NCBI RefSeq assembly: GCF_002077155.1 | Contig: NZ_CP015027.1 | Location: forward strand, 434,001-498,000 | From: Sporosarcina sp. P33 | GTDB lineage: Bacteria > Bacillota > Bacilli > Bacillales_A > Planococcaceae | Length of the DNA stretch: 64,000 nt | Direction of reading: 5' to 3' | Shown: in pieces, positions 17,910-25,857 of the stretch | Layout of the letters: each line of letters starts with the position of its first letter | Numbering within the stretch: the first letter of the stretch is position 1 | Notes under the pieces: generated by a model | What the model saw: only the letters and a program-made list of their open reading frames with translations | Told to the model about the DNA's origin: nothing | Databases searched by the model: none | Position numbers and translations under genes: made by a program

Positions 17910-18893
17910 TTATTGCATAATGTTCAAAATGATTTTTCCAAATTGCATACTGTCGCCCAATTTAGCAAATGCTTTGTCCGCCTGCTCCAGTGGGATCACA
18001 GAATCAATCACAGGATGAATCTGATGTTCATCCATAAAAGCCAGCATATCCCGTAATTCTTCACGGCTTCCCATCGTTGTGCCGAGCATTGTATATTGGC
18101 CATAGAAAAATTTCCGTAAATTCAGTTCAACAGTATCGTCTGTTGTTGCGCCGAAGACGACTATGCGGCCGCCTTGCTTCAGAATTTCGAGCGAGCGATT
18201 AAACGTGGCTCTTCCCACGCTCTCTATGACGAGATCTACATGTTCATTCTTTAATTCTTCCAGCCAGTCGCTATTTGTATCAATCGCCAAATCCGCGCCA
18301 ATCGTTTTCGCATGCTCTCTTTTTTCTTCACTTCTTGATGAAACAATTACCCGTGCCCCAAGTTTCTTCGCAAACTGAATCATGTACGTGGCGACACCGC
18401 TTCCTGCGCCCGGAATGAACACTGTCTGCCCTTCCTGAATCTGCCCTTTCGTCACAAGCGCGCGATAACCTGTCAATCCCGCCAGCGCAACTGCCGCAGA
18501 CTCTTCCCACGTCAGATAAGATGGCTTCTTTTCCAGCTGCTCTGCGGAGATAGAAATTTTTTCAGCAAACGTGCCGTGATCAGGCAAACCGAGAATATCA
18601 AATTCGGCAGACGGCGCGTCACTCTTTTCGTACCAGCGGAGAGACGGGTTAATAATTACTTCATCCCCCACGTTCCATCCGGTTACATCCTGGCCTATTG
18701 CTTCAATAGTGCCCGCACCATCTGAGCCCAGAACGAGAGGTTCTGCAGCATTCCCGCGGCGTGCGGGCAATCCTGTATCGCGCCGGTTCAGACCCGCTGT
18801 CTTCAGTGCAACAACCACTTCCCCTGCACCAGCCTTAGGGTCTGCAATATCTGTATATTGTAATTCACCATTTTTATGAACAAATGCCTTCAA
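17910..18893 (-). CDS. Zinc-independent alcohol dehydrogenase/quinone oxidoreductase family protein
   Basis: A medium-chain dehydrogenase/reductase of about 327 residues. The GroES-like domain (about 1-120) contains GLNRRDTGL, where true zinc alcohol dehydrogenases carry a catalytic cysteine, so it groups with NADPH:quinone reductase-like enzymes. The Rossmann motif is VFIPGAGSGVATYMIQFAK (about 150-168). The start is ambiguous. A TTG nine bases after AGGAAGG gives the usual N-terminus MKAFVHKNG and is chosen here. An ATG at 18902 directly abuts that site. The longest frame begins at 18944 behind AGGAA. The substrate is unknown. The gene precedes fhs in the same transcription unit. Confidence 0.85.
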   Translation of the reverse strand: MKAFVHKNGELQYTDIADPKAGAGEVVVALKTAGLNRRDTGLPARRGNAAEPLVLGSDGAGTIEAIGQDVTGWNVGDEVIINPSLRWYEKSDAPSAEFDILGLPDHGTFAEKISISAEQLEKKPSYLTWEESAAVALAGLTGYRALVTKGQIQEGQTVFIPGAGSGVATYMIQFAKKLGARVIVSSRSEEKREHAKTIGADLAIDTNSDWLEELKNEHVDLVIESVGRATFNRSLEILKQGGRIVVFGATTDDTVELNLRKFFYGQYTMLGTTMGSREELRDMLAFMDEHQIHPVIDSVIPLEQADKAFAKLGDSMQFGKIILNIMQ

Positions 18894-18987
18894 TCCACTC
18901 ATCCTTCCTGCAATGATCTTCGGTACTATCATACCGTATTTCATCGTATATTCCTACATTTCAATTTATTTGACTGGGTATGCCATG

Positions 18988-19021
18988 CAAAAAAACACAA
19001 TGAGCCGTAGCATCATTGTGT
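18988..19021 (-). terminator. Terminator of the XRE regulator gene
   Basis: ACACAATGA and its complement form a stem followed by TTTTTTT on the minus strand. Confidence 0.8.
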
Positions 19022-19509
19022 CATAAAGTGCGTCTTTTATATTTAGCTAATTCCAATAATTCGAGTACATCTTTTTTAGGCAGGCGGATGACCAATTCCA
19101 TCAGCTCTTTTTCAGCCAAACGGCGGCCTTTTCCGCTGCGGTACTTCTCTTTATTCACTGTGTCGATTTCTGTATATAATTCATCAGTTTCCGACGGCCA
19201 ATTTCCGGAGGATTCAACATTCATCGTTTCACGAAGACGATCATAGAGAGATTCCACTGTATTGCCTGTTGCTTTGAAATACGGTGTAAATGTCACCTCA
19301 CCCATAATCAATTCATCAGTAGAAACAGAGAACCGCTCTGAAATTTTAGCGATCCATGCTGCAGACGGTGCGTTTTTGCCGCGCTCCCAATCTTTAATTC
19401 GGCTGGCAGACGTACCGATTGCCGCTCCAAATGCCATCATCGAAAGTCCGCGGCGTTCTCTCAGCGCTTTCAAACGCAATCCAAAATCATCCTTACTCCA
19501 TTCGTTCAA
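19021..19509 (-). CDS. XRE-family helix-turn-helix regulator
   Basis: A 162-residue DNA-binding protein. An N-terminal Cro/C1-type helix-turn-helix spans about residues 10-65 (LRERRGLSMMAFGAAIG as first helices, recognition region SASRIKDWERG). The remaining 95 residues are charged, with no ligand-binding domain that I recognise. The start is a TTG with AGGGGG seven bases upstream. It has its own promoter (perfect TTGACA) and terminator. Neighbours are metabolic genes and there is no phage context, so I do not read it as a prophage remnant. The target genes are unknown. Confidence 0.8.
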   Translation of the reverse strand: MNEWSKDDFGLRLKALRERRGLSMMAFGAAIGTSASRIKDWERGKNAPSAAWIAKISERFSVSTDELIMGEVTFTPYFKATGNTVESLYDRLRETMNVESSGNWPSETDELYTEIDTVNKEKYRSGKGRRLAEKELMELVIRLPKKDVLELLELAKYKRRTL

Positions 19510-19542
19510 CGAAATACCCCCTGTGTACCCTGTAATGTATTA

Positions 19543-19572
19543 ATATTATTATCAAAATAGCCTGGTTGTCAA
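19543..19572 (-). promoter_or_regulatory. Promoter of the XRE regulator
   Basis: Minus-strand TTGACA with an AT-rich -10 region offering AATAAT at 16 or TAATAT at 18 bases. Confidence 0.6.
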
Positions 19573-19630
19573 TTAATTTTTATATGAAATGCATTTTCTG
19601 TTCAAATCGCCGGCAAGCTAGCTGTACCAA

Positions 19631-20116
19631 TTAGTAGCCGCTTTTCTGACGCGCATAGTTTTCTTCATTTTTATCGATATACGCCTGAATAATCTGATCT
19701 TCAGTGAATCCAAGCGTCTTGGCGAGCGCACCGTAGTGAACCCAAATCGTTTTGTAATCATCCAATGTCAGCGAGTCTAAAAAGGCATGAATAGAATGGC
19801 TTGTCTGGATGAATAATTGCGTAAGATTTTGTTCTTGCAGCGGACTTGCCGGCCATTCTTCCAATCCGTCATAGCCTTTCTCAATGCCCAATGACAGCAA
19901 GAAATGGATCGAGTCCACGTATTCCTCCAGAACGACATCTTCAGCAGAAGGCCCTTTGGTGCTCCAGAACTTAAAGCAGCGTGTCTCATTGGCAAGTTCG
20001 GAAAGTTCGACTAATAATGCCAGTCCTCTTTCCGCGAACGTTTCATTCGTCTGATGATTTTGTTGAATGTATGTATCGAGTGCCCGCTGCATTTCAAACA
20101 ATTGATGTAATTTCAT
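19631..20116 (-). CDS. Dimeric all-alpha dUTP diphosphatase
   Basis: A 161-residue protein of the dUTPase_2 (all-alpha NTP pyrophosphatase) family, which hydrolyses dUTP to dUMP and keeps uracil out of DNA. The metal-binding motif is visible as ELSELANE (about 34-41) and, further on, EEYVDSIHFLLSLG (about 64-77), the ExxxE and ExxxD acidic pattern of the family. I chose the ATG preceded by TTGGAGGG; the longer frame begins six codons earlier and contains that site. It is divergent from ysdB across a short promoter region with a perfect 19-base palindrome. Confidence 0.85.
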   Translation of the reverse strand: MKLHQLFEMQRALDTYIQQNHQTNETFAERGLALLVELSELANETRCFKFWSTKGPSAEDVVLEEYVDSIHFLLSLGIEKGYDGLEEWPASPLQEQNLTQLFIQTSHSIHAFLDSLTLDDYKTIWVHYGALAKTLGFTEDQIIQAYIDKNEENYARQKSGY

Positions 20117-20144
20117 CTGAATTCCCTCCAACATGTACTAAAAG

Positions 20145-20171
20145 TGAAACTTTACAGACTGCTCATCCGTA
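20145..20171 (+). promoter_or_regulatory. Sigma-W-type promoter of ysdB
   Basis: TGAAAC, 17 bases, CGTA. This fits the ECF sigma-W promoter pattern, and ysdB is a known sigma-W target in B. subtilis. The predicted start site lies about 30 bases before the ysdB ATG. Confidence 0.75.
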
Positions 20172-20187
20172 TAGTACTGTACTATAC
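20169..20187. repeat. Perfect 19-base palindrome between dUTPase and ysdB
   Basis: GTATAGTACTGTACTATAC is fully self-complementary around a central T. It overlaps the sigma-W -10 of ysdB and offers a TATAGT -10 for the opposite strand. It could be an operator, or simply two back-to-back -10 elements. Confidence 0.6.
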
Positions 20188-20207
20188 CATTAGCAGGAGC
20201 TGATTTC

Positions 20208-20588
20208 ATGGTTTTATTAATTCGCGTATTCATTCTGGCACTTGTCATTTACTTATTTTATGCGGGAATCCGCTATTTGACAGATGCTAAACGTAAGTTA
20301 GATGAAGCGTATGAAAAAGGACAGTATTATTTTTATGATGACAATAAAAACATCCGTAAAAACTTTTTCATCACGTATAAAGGCGCGATGTTTGAAGGCG
20401 AGAAATATCTGGGTACTACGACTGATTCATTCGATGTAGTTTCCATTTTCATTTGGGTAAAAAATGAGTCGAAACTGCAAGGTATGACAAAAGAAGACTT
20501 TCATTTTCTCGAAACAGAAGTTCAAACGTATTATCCGCATGCTGAAATCAACTGGAAGAATCCGATCGAACAATTAATGAAATCTTGA
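20208..20588 (+). CDS. ysdB: Sigma-W pathway membrane protein YsdB
   Basis: A 126-residue protein with one N-terminal membrane helix (about 3-23) and a cytoplasmic domain with YYFYDD and KNFFITYKGAMFEGEKYLG. It matches YsdB, whose gene also neighbours ysdA and rplT in B. subtilis and is transcribed by the envelope-stress factor sigma-W. The biochemical role is not known. AGGAG precedes the ATG. It has its own sigma-W-type promoter and a strong terminator. Confidence 0.85.
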   Translation: MVLLIRVFILALVIYLFYAGIRYLTDAKRKLDEAYEKGQYYFYDDNKNIRKNFFITYKGAMFEGEKYLGTTTDSFDVVSIFIWVKNESKLQGMTKEDFHFLETEVQTYYPHAEINWKNPIEQLMKS

Positions 20589-20591
20589 CTT

Positions 20592-20630
20592 TTACGGAAA
20601 TAGCCTCAGCCGCTATTTCCGTTTTTTACT
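20592..20630 (+). terminator. Terminator of ysdB
   Basis: ACGGAAATAGC with its complement around a seven-base loop, followed by TTTTTT on the plus strand. Confidence 0.85.
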
Positions 20631-20638
20631 CGAATTCC

Positions 20639-20929
20639 TCAGAATAAGCCGGCAGACGGCAACTTCACGCCATAGATTGCAAGCACGATGACAATGTCCA
20701 TCATAGCGAGAAGTAAAAATCCGATGCGAAAATGGGTTTTTCTCGTTTTATGATGAAAAACCTGCATACCGAAATAGGCTCCCACTCCCCCGCCGAGTAA
20801 AGCAAGCAGCCAGAGATTTCGTTCGGGTATCCGCTGGTTTTTCTTTTGCGCCTGCCGTTTATCATATCCCATAGCGACAAATGCCCAGACGGACAGAACC
20901 GCCATGTAGATCAATAGAGTTTGCGCCAT
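20639..20929 (-). CDS. ysdA: DUF1294 family membrane protein YsdA
   Basis: A 96-residue protein with three predicted membrane helices and the family motifs YDKRQA and LALLGGGVGAYFGM followed by HKTRK. It matches YsdA (DUF1294), adjacent to rplT in B. subtilis; its function is unknown. I chose the second ATG, nine bases after ATGGAGG; the first ATG abuts that site. It lies about 80 bases downstream of rplT and its terminator, on the same strand, so some read-through from the ribosomal operon is likely. Confidence 0.85.
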   Translation of the reverse strand: MAQTLLIYMAVLSVWAFVAMGYDKRQAQKKNQRIPERNLWLLALLGGGVGAYFGMQVFHHKTRKTHFRIGFLLLAMMDIVIVLAIYGVKLPSAGLF

Positions 20930-20943
20930 TGCAGCCATTCCTC

Positions 20944-20999
20944 CATACGAAAAAATCCACCTTCATTTCCATATAAGAATGAAAACGAAAGCGGATTTT
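20944..20999 (-). terminator. Terminator of infC-rpmI-rplT
   Basis: On the minus strand AAAATCC...CATTC pairs imperfectly with GAATG/AAATG...GGATTTTTT after the rplT stop codon. Confidence 0.7.
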
Positions 21000-21007
21000 G
21001 GTTCATC

Positions 21008-21367
21008 TTATTTTGCTACAGATTTCTTTGCAGTTTCTGCAAGCTGTGCAAATGCTTGTGCATCTGTCACTGCAAGATCTGCAAGCATTTTACGGTTAAC
21101 ATCGATGCCAGCTACTTTCAAGCCGTGCATTAATGTGCTGTATGAAAGACCATTCATACGAGCAGCCGCGTTGATGCGTGTAATCCATAGTTTACGGAAA
21201 TCCCGTTTTTTCTGACGACGGTCACGGTATGCATAGTTATAAGATTTCATTACCTGTTGGTTAGCTACCTTATAAAGTCTATGTTTTGAACCAAAATAAC
21301 CTTTTGCTAATTTCAATACTTTTTTATGACGCTTGCGCGTTACTGTTCCACCTTTTACGCGTGGCAT
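21008..21367 (-). CDS. rplT: Ribosomal protein L20
   Basis: A 119-residue large-subunit protein that binds 23S rRNA early in 50S assembly. The basic N-terminus ([14 protein letters not shown]) and the signature [21 protein letters not shown] are typical. In B. subtilis L20 also binds the infC leader and causes premature termination, and the attenuator upstream of infC here fits that model. It is third in infC-rpmI-rplT, 42 bases after rpmI. Confidence 0.98.
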   Translation of the reverse strand: MPRVKGGTVTRKRHKKVLKLAKGYFGSKHRLYKVANQQVMKSYNYAYRDRRQKKRDFRKLWITRINAAARMNGLSYSTLMHGLKVAGIDVNRKMLADLAVTDAQAFAQLAETAKKSVAK

Positions 21368-21409
21368 AGTGCATTACCTCCTGCTTATCCTGTAAGTGTG
21401 TGTTCGGTA

Positions 21410-21610
21410 TTACTTCATGTTTGTTAGCATTTCACGAATACGCTTGTAATCGCCTGAAGAAACTAGTGAAGACTTGCGTAAGTGACGCTTAGCCTTTGTA
21501 GATTTGTTTGCAAAAAGGTGACTTGTGTAAGCACGGCCACGCTTTAGTTTACCAGTTCCAGTTCTTTTGAAACGTTTCGCGGAACCGCGGTGAGTTTTCA
21601 TTTTTGGCAT
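21410..21610 (-). CDS. rpmI: Ribosomal protein L35
   Basis: A 66-residue, highly basic protein of the 50S subunit, beginning [14 protein letters not shown] and ending [11 protein letters not shown], both conserved. It is the middle gene of the infC operon, 26 bases after infC, with a GGAGG site before the ATG. Confidence 0.98.
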   Translation of the reverse strand: MPKMKTHRGSAKRFKRTGTGKLKRGRAYTSHLFANKSTKAKRHLRKSSLVSSGDYKRIREMLTNMK

Positions 21611-21636
21611 GTTCTGTTCCTCCTAAATTGTTCGTG

Positions 21637-22155
21637 TTACTGTTTTTCGGCAAGCGGTGCAAGTATTAAGAACATGCTCCGGCCTTCCATTTTTGGTTTA
21701 ACTTCAACAGTTGCTACTTCTTTGCAGGCTTCTGCGAAACGATCCAGCACTCGTTGGCCAATTTCTTTGTGCGTAATTGCACGGCCGCGGAAACGAATCG
21801 AAGCTTTTACCTTATCCCCATTTTCGAGGAATTTGATTCCGTTACGAAGTTTCGTTTGGAAATCATGCTCATCAATGGTCGGGCTGAGCCGAACTTCTTT
21901 GACATTGATGACTTTTTGATTTTTACGTACTTCACGCTCTTTCTTTTGCTGTTCGAACTTGAACTTTCCATAGTCCATAACACGAGCTACTGGGGGCTTC
22001 GCTTGTGGAGCAACAAGAACAAGGTCCAGGTTCACTCGAGCAGCAATTTCTAAAGCTTCATTACGTGATTTGATACCGAGCTGTTCGCCGTTGTGATCAA
22101 TTAATCGCAACTCACGTGCCCGGATACCGTCATTTACGTACATGTCTTTGCTAAT
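21637..22155 (-). CDS. infC: Translation initiation factor IF-3, ATT start codon
   Basis: A 172-residue initiation factor that prevents premature 50S joining and checks the initiator tRNA and start codon. The N-domain ([13 protein letters not shown]) and C-domain ([15 protein letters not shown]) are fully conserved. No ATG, GTG or TTG fits the site CGGAGGTGG, but an ATT nine bases after it gives ISKDMYVND, the usual IF-3 N-terminus. ATT start codons on infC are well known and let IF-3 repress its own translation. The longer frame starting at a GTG (22191) would bury the ribosome binding site. It is first in infC-rpmI-rplT behind a long attenuator leader. Confidence 0.92.
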   Translation of the reverse strand: MSKDMYVNDGIRARELRLIDHNGEQLGIKSRNEALEIAARVNLDLVLVAPQAKPPVARVMDYGKFKFEQQKKEREVRKNQKVINVKEVRLSPTIDEHDFQTKLRNGIKFLENGDKVKASIRFRGRAITHKEIGQRVLDRFAEACKEVATVEVKPKMEGRSMFLILAPLAEKQ

Positions 22156-22410
22156 AGTAATCCACCTCCGAATATTGTCTCGTGAATACACGTTTTGGGT
22201 ACGCCGGAAATACCGGCTTCAGGTCCCACAGGTCCATCCATTTTACGAAATAAAAAAAGTAGACAAATAGTATTTGTCTACCCGCGTAAGTAACCTATGC
22301 CTGCTATGCATAGAGATTCACTTATGTGCTAACCTGGCAACAACTTCATTGCGTCGATCAGGTGAGAAGCGGGTAGCCTCTTCTTATACCACAAACTGTA
22401 TTCATTTAAC
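22156..22410 (-). promoter_or_regulatory. L20-type attenuator leader of infC-rpmI-rplT
   Basis: The transcript start predicted from the promoter gives a leader of about 250 bases. It contains a perfect hairpin (GTAGACAAATA and complement, 22259-22281) followed on the minus strand by TTTTTTT, an intrinsic terminator well before infC. A second short stem (GCCGG/CCGGC, 22203-22217) lies between it and the gene. This matches the known L20 autoregulatory leader of Bacillales, in which L20 favours the terminator. Confidence 0.8.
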
Positions 22411-22417
22411 CTTATTA

Positions 22418-22446
22418 ATATTATCATGTATTGCATGGTGTGTCAA
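22418..22446 (-). promoter_or_regulatory. Promoter of infC-rpmI-rplT
   Basis: TTGACA, exactly 17 bases, TAATAT on the minus strand: a near-ideal SigA promoter. Confidence 0.85.
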
Positions 22447-22567
22447 CAGCATAACATTTCCTGCTGTTGGATGCACTGGCACTGTCTGAATTTCTTCAAC
22501 TTTGTAAGTATAGCGCATAGTGAACTATATTGCAACTGTTAATTTCAATTTCACGCGGAAAACTTAT

Positions 22568-22598
22568 GGAAACCTGCTTCGGGCTACCGAAGCAGGTT
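22568..22598 (-). terminator. Hairpin after thrS
   Basis: AACCTGCTTCGG pairs perfectly with CCGAAGCAGGTT around a three-to-seven-base loop, directly after the thrS stop codon. The following T-tract is poor, so it may be a weak terminator or mRNA end stabiliser. Confidence 0.6.
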
Positions 22599-22606
22599 CC
22601 TGTCTG

Positions 22607-24541
22607 TCAGTCCTTCTTTACGTCTTCTTTGATCATTTCAATAAACGCGTCAAATGACATGCTGACGGATTTTTGTTCACCGTATTTGCGCACATTGACT
22701 TCGCCCGCTTCCATTTCACGGTCTCCAAGAACTAGCATGTATGGAACTTTCTGCACTTGTGCTTCACGGATTTTATAACCGATCTTCTCTTCGCGGCTGT
22801 CCACATCGACACGGAATCCTGCTTGCGTTAGCTTTTCTCTGATATCATCTGCGTAGTCAAAGTGAACTTCCGGAGAAACCGGGATAACTTCCACTTGAAT
22901 CGGCGCCAGCCATGTCGGGAATGCGCCTTTGTATTCCTCGATCAGGAAGGCAACGAAACGTTCCATCGTTGACACGACACCTCTGTGAATAACAACCGGG
23001 CGATGCTGCTTGCCGTCTTCACCGATGTACGTGAGATCAAAACGCTCCGGCAATAAGAAGTCCAGCTGAGCAGTAGAAAGAGTTTCTTCCATACCGATGG
23101 CTGTCTTTACCTGCACGTCCAGTTTCGGACCGTAGAATGCTGCTTCGCCTTCTTCTTCTGTATACGGAAGCTCCAGCTCATCCATCGCTTCTTTCAGCAT
23201 CTTTTGTGCACGTTCCCACATTTCATCGTCATCAAAATATTTAGTTGTATCTTCCGGATCACGATAAGACAGACGGAACGTATAATCCTTGATGTTGAAA
23301 TCTTTATATACTTCAATAATCAAATTAACTACACGTTTAAATTCTTCTTTAATCTGATCAGGACGCACGAAAATATGTGCATCATTCAATGTCATTCCGC
23401 GCACGCGCTGCAGACCTGAAAGCGCTCCGGACATTTCATACCGGTGCATAGTGCCAAGTTCAGCTATTCGAAGCGGCAAGTTTCGATAAGAATGAATGCC
23501 ATTTTTATATATCATCATATGATGCGGACAGTTCATAGGACGCAACACCAGATCTTCATTGTCCATGCTCATCGCAGGGAACATGCCGTCCTGATAGTGA
23601 TCCCAGTGACCTGAAGTTTTGTACAGTTCCACACTTCCAAGTACCGGTGTATAAACGTGCTGATAGCCCAGTCTTTCTTCTTTATCAACGATGTAGCGCT
23701 CGACTACGCGGCGGATTGTCGCGCCTTTAGGAAGCCAAAGCGGTAAACCTTGCCCGACTTTTTGCGAGTTCGTGAATAGATTCAGTTCTTTCCCGATTTT
23801 ACGGTGGTCACGCTCTTTTGCTTCCTGCAACAGACGCAAATGTTCTTTTAGTTCGTCTTTTTTGAAGAACGCTGTTCCGTAGATTCGCTGAAGCATTTTG
23901 TTGTCGGAATTACCTCTCCAGTATGCGCCTGCAATACTCAGTAATTTGAACTCTTTCAGCTTCCCTGTAGACGGCACGTGAATTCCGCGGCATAGGTCGA
24001 AGAATTCGCCTTGTTCGTAAATTGATACTTGCTCACCTTCAGGAATTGCTTCAAGAAGTTCCAATTTATATTCATCATCGATTTCCTCGAAACGCTTTTT
24101 GGCTTCTTCACGGGAAACATCGTGACGGATGATCGGCAGATTTTCACCGATGATACGCTTCATTTCTTTTTCCAGTTCAGGCAAATCTTCCGCAGTAATA
24201 GGTGTAGGCGAATCGATATCATAGTAAAATCCGTTTTCGATGACCGGACCAATACCGAGTTTCGCATCAGGGAATTTGCGTTTAACGGCTTGTGCCAGAA
24301 GGTGAGCCGTACTGTGGCGCAAGATTTCCAATGCTTCATCTGATGTTGGAGTGATAATGCTGATGTCCCCATCTTCATGAATGGGTGTTGTTAAATCAAT
24401 CAGCCGATCTCCAATTTTCCCTGCCAGTGCGCTCTTACGCAGCCCGGGGCTGATGGAGCCTGCAATCTCTTCCGTTGTTACGCCATTCTCAAATTCTTTT
24501 ACTGCTCCATCCGGAAATGTTAAATGAATGTTTTCTGCCAT
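22607..24541 (-). CDS. thrS: Threonine-tRNA ligase
   Basis: A 644-residue class II aminoacyl-tRNA synthetase charging tRNA-Thr. It has a TGS domain (about 1-65), the editing domain with [10 protein letters not shown] (about 73-82), the catalytic core (motif 2 around [18 protein letters not shown]; zinc ligands near MNCPHH) and the anticodon-binding domain (about 540-640). Length and order are normal. GGGAG lies ahead of the ATG. Expression is controlled by the T-box leader immediately upstream, so it should rise when tRNA-Thr is uncharged. Confidence 0.98.
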   Translation of the reverse strand: MAENIHLTFPDGAVKEFENGVTTEEIAGSISPGLRKSALAGKIGDRLIDLTTPIHEDGDISIITPTSDEALEILRHSTAHLLAQAVKRKFPDAKLGIGPVIENGFYYDIDSPTPITAEDLPELEKEMKRIIGENLPIIRHDVSREEAKKRFEEIDDEYKLELLEAIPEGEQVSIYEQGEFFDLCRGIHVPSTGKLKEFKLLSIAGAYWRGNSDNKMLQRIYGTAFFKKDELKEHLRLLQEAKERDHRKIGKELNLFTNSQKVGQGLPLWLPKGATIRRVVERYIVDKEERLGYQHVYTPVLGSVELYKTSGHWDHYQDGMFPAMSMDNEDLVLRPMNCPHHMMIYKNGIHSYRNLPLRIAELGTMHRYEMSGALSGLQRVRGMTLNDAHIFVRPDQIKEEFKRVVNLIIEVYKDFNIKDYTFRLSYRDPEDTTKYFDDDEMWERAQKMLKEAMDELELPYTEEEGEAAFYGPKLDVQVKTAIGMEETLSTAQLDFLLPERFDLTYIGEDGKQHRPVVIHRGVVSTMERFVAFLIEEYKGAFPTWLAPIQVEVIPVSPEVHFDYADDIREKLTQAGFRVDVDSREEKIGYKIREAQVQKVPYMLVLGDREMEAGEVNVRKYGEQKSVSMSFDAFIEMIKEDVKKD

Positions 24542-24568
24542 TTGTATGACTCCCTTTCTTTTTTTGAA

Positions 24569-24835
24569 CGCAAAAAAGCCTCATCCCTAAAGGGACGAGG
24601 CTTGAGCTCGTGGTTCCACCCTTCTTCCTTCTATTCGCATAGGCGAAAAGACGAAGCTTTCGATCGGCTAACGGGCCGTTACCGTCATCAGCTACTCTAT
24701 TCACTGATGCTGCTCGGAGGTGGTAAATTTATGTTCTGCCTGCAAGGGTTTCAGCCTGGCCCCTGCTCTCTGGAAGGTGATCAATAAATTATTGTCCTCT
24801 TCGATGCATTTTGACAATTTATTTAAGTTGAACTG
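24569..24835 (-). promoter_or_regulatory. T-box riboswitch (tRNA-Thr) of thrS
   Basis: The minus strand contains the T-box core GGGTGGAACCACG (24609-24621), the antiterminator region and a strong terminator hairpin AAGCCTCGTCCCT with its complement followed by TTTTTT (24573-24604). Upstream, the stem I elements AGAGAGCAGGG and an ACC ACC run near 24719-24724 are consistent with a threonine ACC specifier; I cannot confirm the exact codon without folding. Uncharged tRNA-Thr should allow read-through into thrS. Confidence 0.9.
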
Positions 24836-24841
24836 AGTAAT

Positions 24842-24870
24842 AGTATAGAAAAGTCTCAGTGAAATTGCAA
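24842..24870 (-). promoter_or_regulatory. Promoter of the thrS T-box leader
   Basis: TTGCAA, 17 bases, TATACT on the minus strand. Confidence 0.75.
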
Positions 24871-24914
24871 GTGTATTTTCTTATTTTTCAACAATCGGAT
24901 CAAACTTCAGCTTT

Positions 24915-25856
24915 TCAATCCCGCCAATTTTCTCCTTCCAGTCTGAAAGGTTTGCTGACCATACGGATTCTTTCCATTATCCGGGCAGCCTTAATTGGCT
25001 CTTTTTCGCCGCGCTGGCTTGTAGTGAGATGATATTCCAGTTCATCATAATCAAAGTTGGAAGTAAAAAAGACCGGCAGTTTTTCTGCCATACGATACTG
25101 CAGTATCGTGCCAAGCACTTCATCACGCGTCCATGTTGACATCGTTTCTGCCCCAATATCATCGAGCATGAGCACAGGAGCGCGTTTTACAAACTCCACT
25201 TTTTCGTCCAGCGTCTGGTTTTGTATGGATTGTTTCATTTCACGTAAAAACTCCGGCACATAAACAACTACTGTCTGAATCCGTCTCGTCGCCAATTCAT
25301 TCGCTAACGCACCTAAAATAAAGGATTTTCCAATGCCAAAGTTTCCGAACAAATAGAAGCCGCGATCCGGCACTTCTCCTGTTGAATCGATATGATTCAG
25401 GAAGTCTTTCGCTGCGCGTATGACGATGACACGGCTATTTTCTGACGTGAAATTGACGTCCGCCAACCGCGCCTCCATTACCTCTTTTGGCATATACATG
25501 CTGCTGACCATTTTAGAGACATTGCGCCGTTCGTCTTCCAGCTGCTTCGTTGGACAGACGACGTAGTCAAGGTCAATCAGGCGCTGTGAGATCACCAATT
25601 TAGGTTCAAAGCCTTTCATGACGTTAATGCAGCCTGCAAGATTTGGACAGCGTTCACATGCATGGGATGCTGTTGTGAATTCATACAGCTTCCCGAGGCT
25701 TCGGTCCACGACTTCTGTATTCACTTCATCCGCATGCTCACCGATAAATTGTTGGACAGCCGGATCTTCCAACACTTCACTTCGAAGCTCCTCATATTTT
25801 TTTGTTAATGAAGGGGCATTGACTACCCGTTTCATCGCGTCACCAATTCGTTCCAT
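24915..25856 (-). CDS. dnaI: Primosomal protein DnaI (helicase loader)
   Basis: A 313-residue AAA+ ATPase that loads the replicative helicase DnaC onto DNA with DnaB and DnaD in Bacillales. The N-terminal domain carries a zinc-binding CERCPNLAGC cluster (about 72-81). The ATPase domain has Walker A GNFGIGKS (about 168-175) and Walker B VLMLDDIGAE. AGAGGTG precedes the ATG, and the stop codon of dnaB is one base upstream (TAATATG), so the two are translationally coupled. It is the last gene of nrdR-dnaB-dnaI. Confidence 0.95.
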   Translation of the reverse strand: MERIGDAMKRVVNAPSLTKKYEELRSEVLEDPAVQQFIGEHADEVNTEVVDRSLGKLYEFTTASHACERCPNLAGCINVMKGFEPKLVISQRLIDLDYVVCPTKQLEDERRNVSKMVSSMYMPKEVMEARLADVNFTSENSRVIVIRAAKDFLNHIDSTGEVPDRGFYLFGNFGIGKSFILGALANELATRRIQTVVVYVPEFLREMKQSIQNQTLDEKVEFVKRAPVLMLDDIGAETMSTWTRDEVLGTILQYRMAEKLPVFFTSNFDYDELEYHLTTSQRGEKEPIKAARIMERIRMVSKPFRLEGENWRD

Positions 25857-25857
25857 A

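Noticed and set aside
18894-18990. ZTP-type riboswitch before adh-fhs
   Set aside because: fhs in some bacteria follows such a riboswitch, but the space before adh is short, holds the XRE terminator, and I see no matching motif.
19021-19509. XRE regulator as a prophage remnant
   Set aside because: No integrase, attachment repeats or phage genes nearby; base composition and neighbours look normal.
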